A stretch of DNA of 64,000 nucleotides from Pollutibacter soli (GCA_029269725.1 JARJHS010000003.1:526292-590291), one strand, 5' to 3'; positions 8,368 to 17,331 are shown, numbered from the stretch's first letter. Notes: generated from the letters alone by a model not told the origin. Made by a program: numbers and translations.

Positions 8368-8395
8368 AGCCCGTTAGATGCGGGCTTTTTTATTT
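8368..8395 (+). terminator. Rho-independent terminator after the ABC ATPase gene
   Basis: The stem AGCCCG/CGGGCT (8368-8373 with 8381-8386) has a 7-base loop, then TTTTTT and TATTT. It ends the gatC-ATPase transcript and shows that the next gene needs its own promoter. Confidence 0.85.
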
Positions 8396-8442
8396 CAGGT
8401 GTATTTCCAAAGGGACTCGCCTGTCATATTGAAAATGATTTT

Positions 8443-9000
8443 ATGGCAACAAAAATTTATACAAGAACAGGAGATAAAGGCACAACAGGTTTAATCGGCG
8501 GCACACGGGTGCTAAAATCGCATTTGCGCATTGAAGCGTACGGCACTGTTGATGAACTCAATTCCTATTTGGGTCTTTGCAGGGATCATTTAAACGATTC
8601 GCGGAGCAGGGAAATGCTGAAAGGAATACAGGACAGATTGTTCACGATCGGTTCTTCACTCGCAACTGACCCGGAGAAAGAACCTAAAATGAAATTGCCG
8701 GATTTGAAGGAAGATGATGTTGTAATCCTGGAGAAAGACATCGATACGATGAATGAACAAATAACTCCGTTGAAGTCATTTATCATTCCTGGTGGAAATG
8801 TTGCAGTATCTCACCTGCATGTAGCCAGGTGTATTTGCCGTCGGGCAGAACGTTGCTGCGTAAGGCTGGATGCACAAAACGAAGAAGTGAGCGAGATAGT
8901 GATCAGGTATCTGAACCGGCTGAGCGATTATCTTTTTATCCTCTGCAGGTTTATTTCTCATCAACTCGGCGTTGAAGAATTACCCTGGAAACCACGTTAA
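8443..9000 (+). CDS. Cob(I)alamin adenosyltransferase (PduO-type ATR)
   Basis: It transfers the 5'-deoxyadenosyl group of ATP to cob(I)alamin, giving coenzyme B12. The ATG at 8443 gives 185 residues. The longer open frame begins inside the upstream terminator and is rejected. The ATP-binding N-terminal motif TRTGDKGTTGLIGG is followed by KSHLRIEAYGTVDELNSYLG. Later come FIIPGG and the helical RRAERCCVRL segment, both hallmarks of the PduO/MMAB family. The length agrees with the family (about 185-190). It is convergent with the lolD-like gene, with a heptamer array between the two. Confidence 0.92.
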   Translation: MATKIYTRTGDKGTTGLIGGTRVLKSHLRIEAYGTVDELNSYLGLCRDHLNDSRSREMLKGIQDRLFTIGSSLATDPEKEPKMKLPDLKEDDVVILEKDIDTMNEQITPLKSFIIPGGNVAVSHLHVARCICRRAERCCVRLDAQNEEVSEIVIRYLNRLSDYLFILCRFISHQLGVEELPWKPR

Positions 9001-9032
9001 ACGCTATACGTTTTACGTTCAACGTTAAACGT
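9001..9032. repeat. AACGTT-type 7-bp array between convergent genes
   Basis: The units acgctat, acgtttt, acgttca, acgttaa, acgt start at the base after the adenosyltransferase stop. They overlap the last two codons (Asp-Val) and the stop of the minus-strand LolD-type gene. Confidence 0.8.
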
Positions 9033-9681
9033 CGGCGATTCTACCATCTTTCATGTGAAGTGTCCGGTCACTCATGGATGCCAGTTCCTCATTATGTGTC
9101 ACGATCAGGAACGTCTGGCCAAATTCCTGTCTGAGACGTATAAAAAGATGGTGTAATTCGTTTGCATTGGCCGAATCGAGGTTGCCGGTGGGTTCATCGG
9201 CAAAAACAATTTCGGGCCGGTTTATTAAAGCACGTGCAACGGCCACTCTTTGCTGTTCTCCGCCGGAAAGTGCTGAGGGTTTATTTTCCTCCCGGTCTCT
9301 CAACCCCAGCCAGCCCAACAGCTCTTTTGCCCGGGCCTCTACCTCTTTCTTTTTTGTACCAGCGATCCAGCCCGGGATGCAAACATTCTCCAGTGCGGTA
9401 AATTCGGGAAGTAAATGGTGAAACTGGAATACAAAACCTGCATGAAGATTGCGAAAAGCAGCGAGCGGCTTCCCTTTCAGAAGATCCACACGCCTACCGC
9501 CCAGTTGGATTTCTCCTGAATCGGCATGATCAAGCGTACCCAGGATATGCAGTAAAGTCGATTTCCCCGCACCGGAAGAGCCAACTATACTCACTACTTC
9601 GCCTGATTTTATCATCAAATCCACACCTTTTAAAACCTGCAATTTTCCATAAAACTTGGTGACACCCTTGGCAACGAGCAT
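9025..9681 (-). CDS. lolD: LolD-like lipoprotein-releasing ABC ATPase
   Basis: A 218-residue ABC ATPase with Walker [11 protein letters not shown]-loop [17 protein letters not shown], signature LSGGEQQR and Walker [13 protein letters not shown]. The [10 protein letters not shown] segment and overall length match LolD, which drives release of lipoproteins from the inner membrane with LolC/E. No permease gene is adjacent, so the gene name is by resemblance only. The last codons and the TAA lie in an AACGTT array. It is the second solitary ATPase of this superfamily within 2 kb; the two differ clearly in sequence. Confidence 0.8.
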   Translation of the reverse strand: MLVAKGVTKFYGKLQVLKGVDLMIKSGEVVSIVGSSGAGKSTLLHILGTLDHADSGEIQLGGRRVDLLKGKPLAAFRNLHAGFVFQFHHLLPEFTALENVCIPGWIAGTKKKEVEARAKELLGWLGLRDREENKPSALSGGEQQRVAVARALINRPEIVFADEPTGNLDSANANELHHLFIRLRQEFGQTFLIVTHNEELASMSDRTLHMKDGRIADV

Positions 9682-9794
9682 GAAGCGACTTTTTATAAAG
9701 AAAGTTGAAAATTAAGCTTTGTATAACTCCCGATCAAAACAGGAGCAATAAATAGCAAAACGGTACCGTTGAATTTTCTGTGTGGAATAAAGGA

Positions 9795-9825
9795 TTTGGA
9801 AAATTCCCTGTAACAATTACATTTG
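9795..9825 (+). promoter_or_regulatory. Textbook Bacteroidota promoter for the DUF2795 gene
   Basis: TTTG (9795-9798), 19 bases, then TACATTTG (9818-9825). This is the best -33/-7 match in the window and lies 24 bases before the ATG at 9850. Confidence 0.7.
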
Positions 9826-9849
9826 CGAAAAATTAAACGTAGAATCTAG

Positions 9850-10071
9850 ATGTTCTGGACACTTGAATTGGCTTCGTACCTTGAAGATGCACCCTGGCCT
9901 GCCACTAAAGATGAACTGATCGACTATGGCATCCGTAGCGGAGCGCCTATCGAGGTAATTGAAAACCTGCAGGAATTGGAGGACGAGGGAGAGATTTATG
10001 AAGGTATCGACGATATCTGGCCCGATTATCCAAGCCAGGAAGACTTCTTCTTTAACGAAGACGAATATTGA
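9850..10071 (+). CDS. DUF2795-family small acidic protein
   Basis: A 73-residue protein with no signal peptide or membrane segment, probably cytoplasmic. It begins MFWTLELASYLEDAPWPATK and has the compact helical ELIDYGIRSGAP...VIENLQELED core that I associate with DUF2795. The C-terminus is very acidic (DDIWPDYPSQEDFFFNEDEY). Near-identical small proteins are common in Bacteroidota as far as I recall, which points to a conserved but unknown role. It has its own strong promoter and is convergent with fabI. Confidence 0.75.
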   Translation: MFWTLELASYLEDAPWPATKDELIDYGIRSGAPIEVIENLQELEDEGEIYEGIDDIWPDYPSQEDFFFNEDEY

Positions 10072-10074
10072 TTC

Positions 10075-10106
10075 ACGTTGTACGTTAAACGTATAACGTT
10101 CAACGT
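10075..10106. repeat. AACGTT-type 7-bp array between convergent genes
   Basis: The units acgttgt, acgttaa, acgtata, acgttca, acgt occupy nearly the whole gap between the DUF2795 stop (10071) and the fabI stop (10109). Confidence 0.8.
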
Positions 10107-10108
10107 AA

Positions 10109-10921
10109 TTACTTCTCCATTTGTTCGATTACTTCCATAGTAACTCCTGTGTTCGAAAATCCGCCATCGTGGAATAAATTCTGCATCGTTACCATCCTGG
10201 TATAATCGGAAAACATGGCAACACAGAAATTCGCACAATCTTCACCCGTTGCATTTCCCAGGGGACTCATTTTTTCTGCGAAACCGATAAATCCATCAAA
10301 ACCTTTCACACCGCTACCGGCGGTTGTTCGGGTAGGCGACTGCGATATCGTATTCACACGCACTTTGCGTTTTCTGCCATAATGAAATCCGAAACTGCGG
10401 GCAACACTTTCAAGTAATGCTTTTGCATCCGCCATTTCACCATAATCAGGGAATACACGTTGAGCTGCTATATAAGACAAAGCCACAACACTACCCCACT
10501 CATTCAAAGCATCCAGATCATAAGCCGTGCGCAACACACGATGAAAAGACATTGCAGAAATATCAAGTGTTTTCTGGTTGAAACCGTAATCTATTTCAGT
10601 ATAAGATTTTCCTTTACGAACATTGATACTCATTCCTACAGAATGAAGGATGAAATCGAATTTTCCTCCAAAATGTTCGATACTTTTTTCCATCAGGTTT
10701 TTGAGATCATCCATATTCACCACGTCAGCTCCGATCACGGGAGCGTTCACCTGCTCAGCAAGTTTATTTATTTCACCCATACGCAAGGCAACCGGGGCAT
10801 TTGTTAATACCAGTTGTGCGCCTTGCTCATGGCATGCCACCGCAGTTTTCCAGGCCATTGATTTTTCATCCAGTGCTCCAAAAATTATCCCCTTTTTCCC
10901 CTGCAGTAATTGGTGAGTCAT
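10109..10921 (-). CDS. fabI: Enoyl-[acyl-carrier-protein] reductase (NADH)
   Basis: FabI reduces enoyl-ACP in the last step of each fatty-acid elongation cycle. The ATG at 10919-10921 gives 270 residues starting MTHQLLQGKKGIIFGALDEK. The FabI-specific SMAW motif follows the nucleotide-binding strand. The catalytic pair in Y-x6-K spacing is seen in YGEMADAK, after a Tyr in LSYIAAQRVFPDY. The C-terminal DGGFSNTGV is typical. The 14 extra codons open upstream are not conserved and are dropped. The gene is monocistronic or follows the small membrane protein gene 28 bases upstream. Confidence 0.94.
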   Translation of the reverse strand: MTHQLLQGKKGIIFGALDEKSMAWKTAVACHEQGAQLVLTNAPVALRMGEINKLAEQVNAPVIGADVVNMDDLKNLMEKSIEHFGGKFDFILHSVGMSINVRKGKSYTEIDYGFNQKTLDISAMSFHRVLRTAYDLDALNEWGSVVALSYIAAQRVFPDYGEMADAKALLESVARSFGFHYGRKRKVRVNTISQSPTRTTAGSGVKGFDGFIGFAEKMSPLGNATGEDCANFCVAMFSDYTRMVTMQNLFHDGGFSNTGVTMEVIEQMEK

Positions 10922-10949
10922 GTTAGGTATTTTTTGTAAAAATAAAGTT

Positions 10950-11162
10950 TTAACCAGATACAAAGTTCCTGAAACAAGCTACAGTTATTCCGAATAAAAG
11001 AATAATAATAAACACTGAATTTATCAGTAAAATGAAGTACAGTAGAAATCGTTTTATCGATTCTCCCGGCCTGATAAATTTTATCAGCAGCCTGTTTCCT
11101 AACCAGGTAAGGAAGGCAGCAACTACAAATAAGAAAAGAAGAAAATAATCTGTGGTGGTCAT
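10950..11162 (-). CDS. Small two-helix membrane protein, unknown
   Basis: The ATG at 11160-11162 gives a 69-residue protein starting MTTTDYFLLFLFVVAAFLTW. It has two strongly hydrophobic helices separated by a basic loop (NRLLIKFIRPGESIKRF), so both termini probably face the same side of the inner membrane. I recognise no family. It lies between recN and fabI on the same strand and is probably co-transcribed with fabI. A start 13 codons earlier is possible but adds residues unlike a membrane-protein N-terminus. Confidence 0.55.
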   Translation of the reverse strand: MTTTDYFLLFLFVVAAFLTWLGNRLLIKFIRPGESIKRFLLYFILLINSVFIIILLFGITVACFRNFVSG

Positions 11163-11231
11163 GAAGATTTCAGCTAAAATGCAATCGGAGTGCTGCACCA
11201 ATATACCGTAAAAGGATAAACGAAATCGTCA

Positions 11232-12887
11232 TCAGCCGGCAACCATTTCACGCGCATTTTCCAAGGCAACTGCTGATGGCGGTTCACCACCCAGCATCCT
11301 GGCAATCGCTTCTATCCTTTCATCTTCGCCTAATCTCCGGATATGCGTCCTGATCTGCCCTGATTTTTCTTTTTTGTATACGTAATAATGTGCATTTGCA
11401 CGTGCTGCAATCTGCGGTTGATGGGTGATTGAAATTACCTGGTGCTGTTGACCAAGTTCCTTCATCAGTATTCCCACCTGTCGTGCTGCTTCGCCGCTGA
11501 TACCACTGTCAATTTCATCAAATATCAATGTGGGCATTTGAAGTGAATCCGCTACGAGGGATTTCAATGAAAGCATTAACCTGCTTAACTCACCACCGCT
11601 GGCTACTTTTTCCAATGGTTCAAATCTCCCGGTTTTATTCGCATCAAAAAGAAAGCTGATTTTATCTGCACCGGATTGACTTAATTCCTGCGGCTGAATG
11701 TCAACTTTCAACATTGCGTTAGGCATACCGACTCTCGTGAGCAATTCTTTTGTTTTCTTTTCGAGAGGCGATACCTGCCTCTTTCGACCGGCACTCAATT
11801 GGTCCGCCACTTTTTGTGCTTTTACAAGAACGACAGTCAATTGTTTCTCTATGGAAAGAATTTTTTCTCCAGCCTGATCAATAATCAACAATTTTTCTTC
11901 CAGCAAATCTTTTACTGCAAGTAATTCTTTTGTACTGCTGACATTATGTTTCTTAAATAGTTTTTGCGCAAGTGCGATTCTTTGTTGCAACACATCGATC
12001 CTGGCACCATCCATCTGTATTTTGTCATTCAGATTTTCCAGTTCTGATTGAATATCCTGAAGTTCGATATATGCGGATTGTAGTCGCTGTGATAATTGCG
12101 GAATCTCCTGGTGAAACCCGACTACAGCTCCCAGTTGCTGTATTGCTGAACGAACAGATTGCACTACGGGTTGTTCAGATTCCTGTAAAATAAAATTGAC
12201 ACGGCCAAGAACAGCCTTGATCTGTTCAGCATGAGATAGCAATTTCAACTCCGCATCAAGTTCTTCAATTTCTCCATCTTTGAAATTTGCATTATCAAGT
12301 TCTTCAAATAAAAACCGGTGGAAATCGGCTTCACGATTGGCTAATGCCTGCGACTCTTTCAAAGCTGCGAGTTCTTTCCTCAGTGACTCATACTCATTGT
12401 AAAATTGCGCATATTCCTTTCTTAGAGAAGAATGAGTCGCAAGTGCATCGAGTACATTTAATTGAAATGTTGAAGAGCCAAGTTCCATCGTATCAAACTG
12501 CTGATGAAGATCAACAAGCATTCCAGCGAGTTGATGCAGCTGAGCAAGATTTACGGGCGAATCATTTATAAATGCTCTTGATTTTCCCCCTGCATTTATT
12601 TCACGACGTAATAAAAGTTCATCTGCTGTATCAATATCCCATTCACTGATCAGTTTATCTATCTCTGCAAAATCCAGTTGCGAAAACACTGCTTCAACAA
12701 CAGCCTTTTTATTTTTATCAGCCAGCACAGTGGAATCGGCACGATCTCCCAGTACTAACCCCAACGCACCAACCAGAATCGATTTACCTGCGCCGGTTTC
12801 ACCGGTAATGATATTGAGATTATCAGAAAATTGAATATCAACTTCTTCTATGATCGCATAGTTCCTAATCGTCAGTCTGCTCAGCAT
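11232..12887 (-). CDS. recN: DNA repair protein RecN
   Basis: RecN is an SMC-like ATPase acting early in double-strand break repair. The 551-residue protein begins MLSRLTIRNYAIIEEVDIQF with Walker A GETGAGKS shortly after. A long central coiled coil (about residues 150-370) divides the ATPase halves. The C-terminal half has the signature SGGELSRLMLSLK and Walker B LIFDEIDSGISGEAA, then ITHQPQIAARA. Length and order match the family. The first Met starts the conserved strand. Confidence 0.95.
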   Translation of the reverse strand: MLSRLTIRNYAIIEEVDIQFSDNLNIITGETGAGKSILVGALGLVLGDRADSTVLADKNKKAVVEAVFSQLDFAEIDKLISEWDIDTADELLLRREINAGGKSRAFINDSPVNLAQLHQLAGMLVDLHQQFDTMELGSSTFQLNVLDALATHSSLRKEYAQFYNEYESLRKELAALKESQALANREADFHRFLFEELDNANFKDGEIEELDAELKLLSHAEQIKAVLGRVNFILQESEQPVVQSVRSAIQQLGAVVGFHQEIPQLSQRLQSAYIELQDIQSELENLNDKIQMDGARIDVLQQRIALAQKLFKKHNVSSTKELLAVKDLLEEKLLIIDQAGEKILSIEKQLTVVLVKAQKVADQLSAGRKRQVSPLEKKTKELLTRVGMPNAMLKVDIQPQELSQSGADKISFLFDANKTGRFEPLEKVASGGELSRLMLSLKSLVADSLQMPTLIFDEIDSGISGEAARQVGILMKELGQQHQVISITHQPQIAARANAHYYVYKKEKSGQIRTHIRRLGEDERIEAIARMLGGEPPSAVALENAREMVAG

Positions 12888-12941
12888 GCGATAAATTTAA
12901 GGGCATTCGGAATAATCAAAAAGCAGATAAAGAACTTGTGG

Positions 12942-12971
12942 AAAAAATAAAAGGCATCCTGGGGATGCCTT
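12942..12971 (-). terminator. Rho-independent terminator of the zinc-ribbon gene
   Basis: On the minus strand the stem AAGGCATCC/GGATGCCTT (12951-12971) is followed by TTTTATTTTTTC. It lies 27 bases after the stop at 12998, beyond a heptamer array. Confidence 0.8.
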
Positions 12972-12972
12972 T

Positions 12973-13006
12973 TACGTTATACGTTACACGTTTTACGTTA
13001 TACGTT
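12973..13006. repeat. AACGTT-type 7-bp array at the zinc-ribbon gene 3' end
   Basis: The units acgttat, acgttac, acgtttt, acgttat, acgttc span from the terminator into the coding end. The final Asn-Val codons and TAA of the minus-strand gene are repeat sequence. Confidence 0.8.
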
Positions 13007-13753
13007 CTTCGCTTGTTCCTGCAGTTCCTCATCCACAAGGATGCGGCCGCAGTTTTCACAAACGATAATTTTTTTGCGCTGACGAATTTCACTCTGCCTC
13101 TGCGGTGGAATCGCGTTATAGCATCCACCACAAGCATCACGAACGATCGCTACAACGGCTAAACCATTGCGATAGTTCTTACGGATCCTGTCGAAAGAAG
13201 CCAGCAGGCGCGGTTCAACTTTCTCACGTGCCGCTTTACTCATTTCTGAGTATTCTGTTTCTTCTTTCTCCGTCTCGCTGATGATTTTCTCCAGCTCGCC
13301 TTTCTTGTGTTTCAGGTTAGCTTCTTTGGTTGCGATATTTCTTTTCGCAGATTCAAGCAGGCGGGCCTTGTCAGAAATTTCTTCATTTGCATCTTTGATA
13401 TGCTTTTCCGCAAGCTTCGTCTCAAGGGTCTGCATTTCGATCTCTTTATTGATCGCTTCAAACTCACGGTTATTTTTTACATTCTCGCTTTGTTTTTCAT
13501 ACTTAGCGATCAATGCCTGTGATTCTTTTATCAGATTTTTCTTCTGCTCGATAAATTCAGTGATACCATTCACCTCTTCTTCAATTCTTGTTTCCCTCGC
13601 ATGCAAGCCCTGAATTTCATCTTCCAGATCACTCACCTCAATTGGCAACTCCCCTTTTAAAATCTGAATTTCATCCAGCTTACTTTCAATCTTTTGCAGA
13701 TTAAGCAGGGAAGAGAGCTTCTCTTCAACCGAATATTCTTTTACGTTAGCCAT
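12998..13753 (-). CDS. Coiled-coil protein with C-terminal C4 zinc ribbon
   Basis: The 251-residue protein is predicted to be mostly coiled coil from about residue 10 to 180, rich in Glu and Lys, followed by a zinc ribbon with two CxxC pairs: CGGC (in RDACGGCYNAIPP) and CENCGR. This is the architecture of the widespread DUF164/zf-RING_7 proteins. Their role is not settled, though a chlamydial relative acts as a chaperone-like factor. It lies six bases downstream of the Nif3-like gene on the same strand, so the two form an operon; this neighbourhood is common in Bacteroidota. It is not a nuclease or regulator by any visible motif. Confidence 0.82.
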   Translation of the reverse strand: MANVKEYSVEEKLSSLLNLQKIESKLDEIQILKGELPIEVSDLEDEIQGLHARETRIEEEVNGITEFIEQKKNLIKESQALIAKYEKQSENVKNNREFEAINKEIEMQTLETKLAEKHIKDANEEISDKARLLESAKRNIATKEANLKHKKGELEKIISETEKEETEYSEMSKAAREKVEPRLLASFDRIRKNYRNGLAVVAIVRDACGGCYNAIPPQRQSEIRQRKKIIVCENCGRILVDEELQEQAKNV

Positions 13754-13759
13754 AATGTT

Positions 13760-14857
13760 TTATAAAAAGTAATTGACGGGATTGGTGCGCACACCAGTTT
13801 TAAGGACGGCAAAGTTAGGAAATTTTTGTTTCAATCGGTCAATCAGCAGGTCTTGTGTATACTGTTCACTTTCGTAATGACCAATGTCCGCAAGTATTAT
13901 CCTCCCATCAGCCTCAAAAAAATCATGGTACTTCAGATCGCCAGTCATAAAAATATCGGCCCCGGCCTGTAATGCCTTGGGAATCAAAAAACTACCAGCG
14001 CCACCGCACAATGCCACCCGTTGAATAGGCTCTCCTTTTAAAGCGGAATGTCTGATCATAGGAATATCGAATTCCTTTTGAACCAGTGCAAGGAAATGCT
14101 TTTCTTCCATTGCTGATGGCAGTGAGCCAACAACCCCGGATCCTGCCCTTTCGAATACATTGGCCAGTGGAACCAGGTCGAAAGCCACTTCCTCATACGG
14201 ATGACTGGCTTTCAGTGCCTGTATTACAGCCTTATCCCTGAAAATGGGCAATATCACTTCCAGCCTGGATTCCGGTTCCAAATGACGCCGACCCTTTTCT
14301 CCCACGAACGGGTCCGTTTGGTCCCCGGCTTTGAAACTTCCGTTACCTTCAGATGCAAAGCTGCATTCAGAATAATTTCCGATCTCCCCGGCACCCGCTT
14401 CGAAAAGAGCATTCCGGACTTTATCTACATGATTTAATGGAACAAATGTGATCAGCTTCAATAACTGCCCTTTCTTCGGATCAAGCACCGATGGCTTCTC
14501 AAGGCCCAGTTTTTCCGCCATTTTAAAGCTTACACCATCCCAGGTATTATCCAGGTTAGTATGAATAGCATAGATCATCAGGTTTTCACGAATGGCCCTG
14601 ATCAAAAGACGGCCAACTGGATTTTTCTCGCTAAATCGCTTCATTCCTCTGAAAACCAATGGGTGATGAGAAATAACCAGGTTAATTCCTGTTTGCAATG
14701 CTTCCGTCAGAACATCATCAGTAATGTCCAGGCAAACCATCGCTCCCTTGCATTCCATACCAGGGTCCCCCACAATCAGTCCTGAATTGTCATAATCCTC
14801 CTGCAATGCAGTTGGAGCCACTGTTTCCAAAAAGTTAATAATCTCTGCTGTTTTCAT
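13760..14857 (-). CDS. Nif3-like dinuclear metal centre protein
   Basis: A 365-residue member of the Nif3/YbgI family, hexameric proteins with a two-metal site and no agreed function. The N-terminal metal motif is SHHPLVFRGMKR near residue 63. The C-terminal metal motifs are TGDLKYHDF and ADIGHYESEQ. A middle insert (about residues 130-235), ending in HPYEEVAFDLVPL, is the PII/CutA-like domain found in the long form of the family. The start MKTAEIINFLETVAP is conserved. It is the first gene of an operon with the zinc-ribbon protein. Confidence 0.9.
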   Translation of the reverse strand: MKTAEIINFLETVAPTALQEDYDNSGLIVGDPGMECKGAMVCLDITDDVLTEALQTGINLVISHHPLVFRGMKRFSEKNPVGRLLIRAIRENLMIYAIHTNLDNTWDGVSFKMAEKLGLEKPSVLDPKKGQLLKLITFVPLNHVDKVRNALFEAGAGEIGNYSECSFASEGNGSFKAGDQTDPFVGEKGRRHLEPESRLEVILPIFRDKAVIQALKASHPYEEVAFDLVPLANVFERAGSGVVGSLPSAMEEKHFLALVQKEFDIPMIRHSALKGEPIQRVALCGGAGSFLIPKALQAGADIFMTGDLKYHDFFEADGRIILADIGHYESEQYTQDLLIDRLKQKFPNFAVLKTGVRTNPVNYFL

Positions 14858-14919
14858 TTTCGTTCAGCCAATTGACAAAATTGAAATTACTTTGGCCTCA
14901 TTCAAAAGTATATACTCAA

Positions 14920-15729
14920 ATGTTAAGATGGCTGACCTTATTCTTTTTGATTTCCTTTACCGGCGTTTTTGGTCAGCAGCACCAGGGGGACTGGGATACT
15001 TATTATACCCAGGTAAATAAAAAGCCGGTAAGTATAATTGTTGACCTTTCTCTCGGAAAGCTTGCCCCTGTGCGTGAGCGACCTTATGTAATCATCATCA
15101 GAACTGAACTACGTTATCCAGATACCAACGGCCTCCCATCATCGGTAGAGGTTCCTTTGCTTGATGAAATGGAAGAACAACTGGTGGAGAATCTTGCGAG
15201 AAATAATGGGGCATGGTATACAGGCAGGTTTACGCAGAGAGGGATCAGGGAGTTCTACTTTTACGCTTTAGATACCCTTCAGTACAGAAATGCGCTGAAC
15301 AAAGCCATGACAGCTTATAAAGAGTACAAATGGCTGGCACAAGCCAAGGATGATAAAACCTGGACCAATTACCTGACGGTTCTATATCCTTCGCCACTGG
15401 ATATGGAAAAGATACAGAACCGAAGACTGATCGATTATCTTAAAAAACAAGGCGATGGCCTGACCGCAACCAGGAAAGTCGAACACTTTTTCCAATTCAA
15501 AACAAAATCATACCGGGATGAATTTGTCCGCAAATCCGGGATCGAAGCTTTTACGATCACGGAAATGCCTGATAAACCAGGGGATGGCGAATTTCCATAT
15601 TCCCTACGGATCGAAAAAGACGATGTGCCGGATTACACCTATATCGATCGGGTGCTGATTCCACTTTGGCAATTGGCGGGAAAGTACCATGGTCGTTACG
15701 ACGGCTGGGAAACGGTGATGGTGAAATAA
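14920..15729 (+). CDS. Exported DUF695 + RraB-like protein
   Basis: The ATG at 14920 gives 269 residues with an N-terminal hydrophobic export signal, MLRWLTLFFLISFTGVFGQQ. A TTG 48 bases earlier is open, but it would bury the signal. Residues about 25-165 resemble DUF695 (DWDTYY, IREFYFYALD, TWTNYLTVLYPSP). The C-terminal 100 residues resemble RraB, the RNase E inhibitor family: LKKQGDGL, the HFFQFKT strand, and the closing GRYDGWETV. RraB proteins are normally cytoplasmic, so a copy behind a signal peptide is odd. The DUF695-RraB pairing is known to me from Bacteroidota; the function here is unknown. Confidence 0.72.
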   Translation: MLRWLTLFFLISFTGVFGQQHQGDWDTYYTQVNKKPVSIIVDLSLGKLAPVRERPYVIIIRTELRYPDTNGLPSSVEVPLLDEMEEQLVENLARNNGAWYTGRFTQRGIREFYFYALDTLQYRNALNKAMTAYKEYKWLAQAKDDKTWTNYLTVLYPSPLDMEKIQNRRLIDYLKKQGDGLTATRKVEHFFQFKTKSYRDEFVRKSGIEAFTITEMPDKPGDGEFPYSLRIEKDDVPDYTYIDRVLIPLWQLAGKYHGRYDGWETVMVK

Positions 15730-15793
15730 ATTCCTTTCCTTTGATTCATAAATAATTAAGATCGCTGGGTGTATTTTGGGGATAACTATCCCC

Positions 15794-15801
15794 TATATTT
15801 G
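15794..15801 (+). promoter_or_regulatory. -7 box (TATATTTG) for the M32 peptidase operon
   Basis: TATATTTG sits 21 bases before the TTG at 15823, inside the longer open frame that begins with GTG at 15769. A TTTG at 15775-15778 is a possible -33 element with a short spacer. The box supports the downstream TTG start. Confidence 0.5.
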
Positions 15802-15822
15802 CCTTTCCTTAAAAGTTTACCA

Positions 15823-17331
15823 TTGAAACCAGACACTGCCCAGAAGTACTCGAGGTATGTGGATTATATGCAAAAAATTGCAGATATCCGCAGTGCCAGC
15901 GCAGTTTTACAATGGGACCAGGAAACTTACCTCCCGCCTGGCGGCGCGATGGCCCGTGGTCGACAAATAGCTACACTTTCAGAACTGGCGCATAGTCATT
16001 TTTCAGCTCCGGAACTTGGTGATCTTTTAACTGAACTTACTGAAGCAGAAGGTCTTACAGCAGGCCAGAAAAAAAATATTGCGATCAACCTCGACGATTA
16101 CAACCGGAACAGGAGATACAGTTCCGCTTTTGTAAGGAAATTGAGTGAACAGATCAATCAATCTTTTCATGCCTGGCTGGAAGCCAGGAAAAAGAATGAT
16201 TTTTCCGTTTTTAAAGCTGAGCTCGCCGGTTTGATTGAATTGAAAAAAGAAGAATCACATATTATCGGTTTCAGCAAGCATTTATATGATGCACACCTGG
16301 ACGAACATGATCGCGGACTGACCGTTGAAGTGACCGATAGACTTTTTACCGACCTGAAGAAAATACTGAGCAATGTTTTACCGGAACTTATTCAGCAGGA
16401 CGACGAAACTTCGGGGGTGAATTTTGCGATGGCAAAGGATGATCAGTGGAAACTGGGAATGGAGATCCTTGGATTGATGGGTTTCAGTTTTGACTACGGC
16501 CGACAGGATATTTCAGAGCACCCGTTTACCATAAGTTTTCATCCAACAGACGTCAGATTAACAACCAGAATAAATCCCGATAATTTTTCAGGAATGCTCT
16601 GGAGCTGTATTCACGAAGGAGGCCACGGACTTTACGAGCAAGGCCTGAATCCCGAAGAAGCTGGGTTGCCGCTGGGAGAAGCCTGTTCCCTGAGTATCCA
16701 TGAATCCCAGAGCCGGCTTTGGGAAAATTGTGTAGGCAGAAGTTTTGCTTTCTGCAGTTTCCTGCTTGAAAAATTAAAAAAGCACCATCCTGCGCAGTTT
16801 GGATCGGTGAACGCTGAACGGTTCTTCCGATCTGTAAACCAGGTGAAACCTACGTTGATCAGAACTGAGTCGGATGAGGTAACTTATCACTATCACATAC
16901 TTATCAGGTACGAAATGGAGAAGGATCTGCTTACAGGTGATCTTTCTGTGAAAGACATTCCTGCCAGGTGGAACCAATTGTACAAAGAATATCTTGGACT
17001 CGATGTCCCCGACGACAAACAGGGATGTCTGCAGGATGTACATTGGTCACATGGCAGTTTTGGATACTTTCCAACTTACACATTAGGAAGCATGTATGGT
17101 ATACAGTTTTTTGACGAGTATAAGTCAGGAAATCCTCAATGGGAAAAAGAAATTTCTGCCGGCGAGTTTGGAAATATCAGGAACTGGTTGAAATCCAATG
17201 TCTACAACTACGGAAAATTTTACAACAGTCTTGAGTTGTGCAATATCAGTACTCAACATCCGTTAGAATTGGGTCGGTTTGCGAACTATCTGGAAAATAA
17301 GTTCAAAATCTTAACCGCCAGTATTTTATGA
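15823..17331 (+). CDS. Carboxypeptidase M32 (Taq carboxypeptidase family)
   Basis: A zinc metallocarboxypeptidase that removes C-terminal residues from peptides. From TTG 15823 the protein is 502 residues, the M32 norm of about 500, and begins MKPDTAQKYSRYVDYMQKIA. The zinc motif HEGGH (in CIHEGGHGLYEQG) is present. So are DxRxT (DVRLTTR) and IRTESDEVTYHYHILIRYE, which carries the catalytic Glu and further conserved residues. The GTG at 15769 would add 18 residues but lies upstream of the likely promoter box. The stop overlaps the start of the next lipoprotein gene (ATGA), so the two are coupled. Confidence 0.93.
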   Translation: MKPDTAQKYSRYVDYMQKIADIRSASAVLQWDQETYLPPGGAMARGRQIATLSELAHSHFSAPELGDLLTELTEAEGLTAGQKKNIAINLDDYNRNRRYSSAFVRKLSEQINQSFHAWLEARKKNDFSVFKAELAGLIELKKEESHIIGFSKHLYDAHLDEHDRGLTVEVTDRLFTDLKKILSNVLPELIQQDDETSGVNFAMAKDDQWKLGMEILGLMGFSFDYGRQDISEHPFTISFHPTDVRLTTRINPDNFSGMLWSCIHEGGHGLYEQGLNPEEAGLPLGEACSLSIHESQSRLWENCVGRSFAFCSFLLEKLKKHHPAQFGSVNAERFFRSVNQVKPTLIRTESDEVTYHYHILIRYEMEKDLLTGDLSVKDIPARWNQLYKEYLGLDVPDDKQGCLQDVHWSHGSFGYFPTYTLGSMYGIQFFDEYKSGNPQWEKEISAGEFGNIRNWLKSNVYNYGKFYNSLELCNISTQHPLELGRFANYLENKFKILTASIL

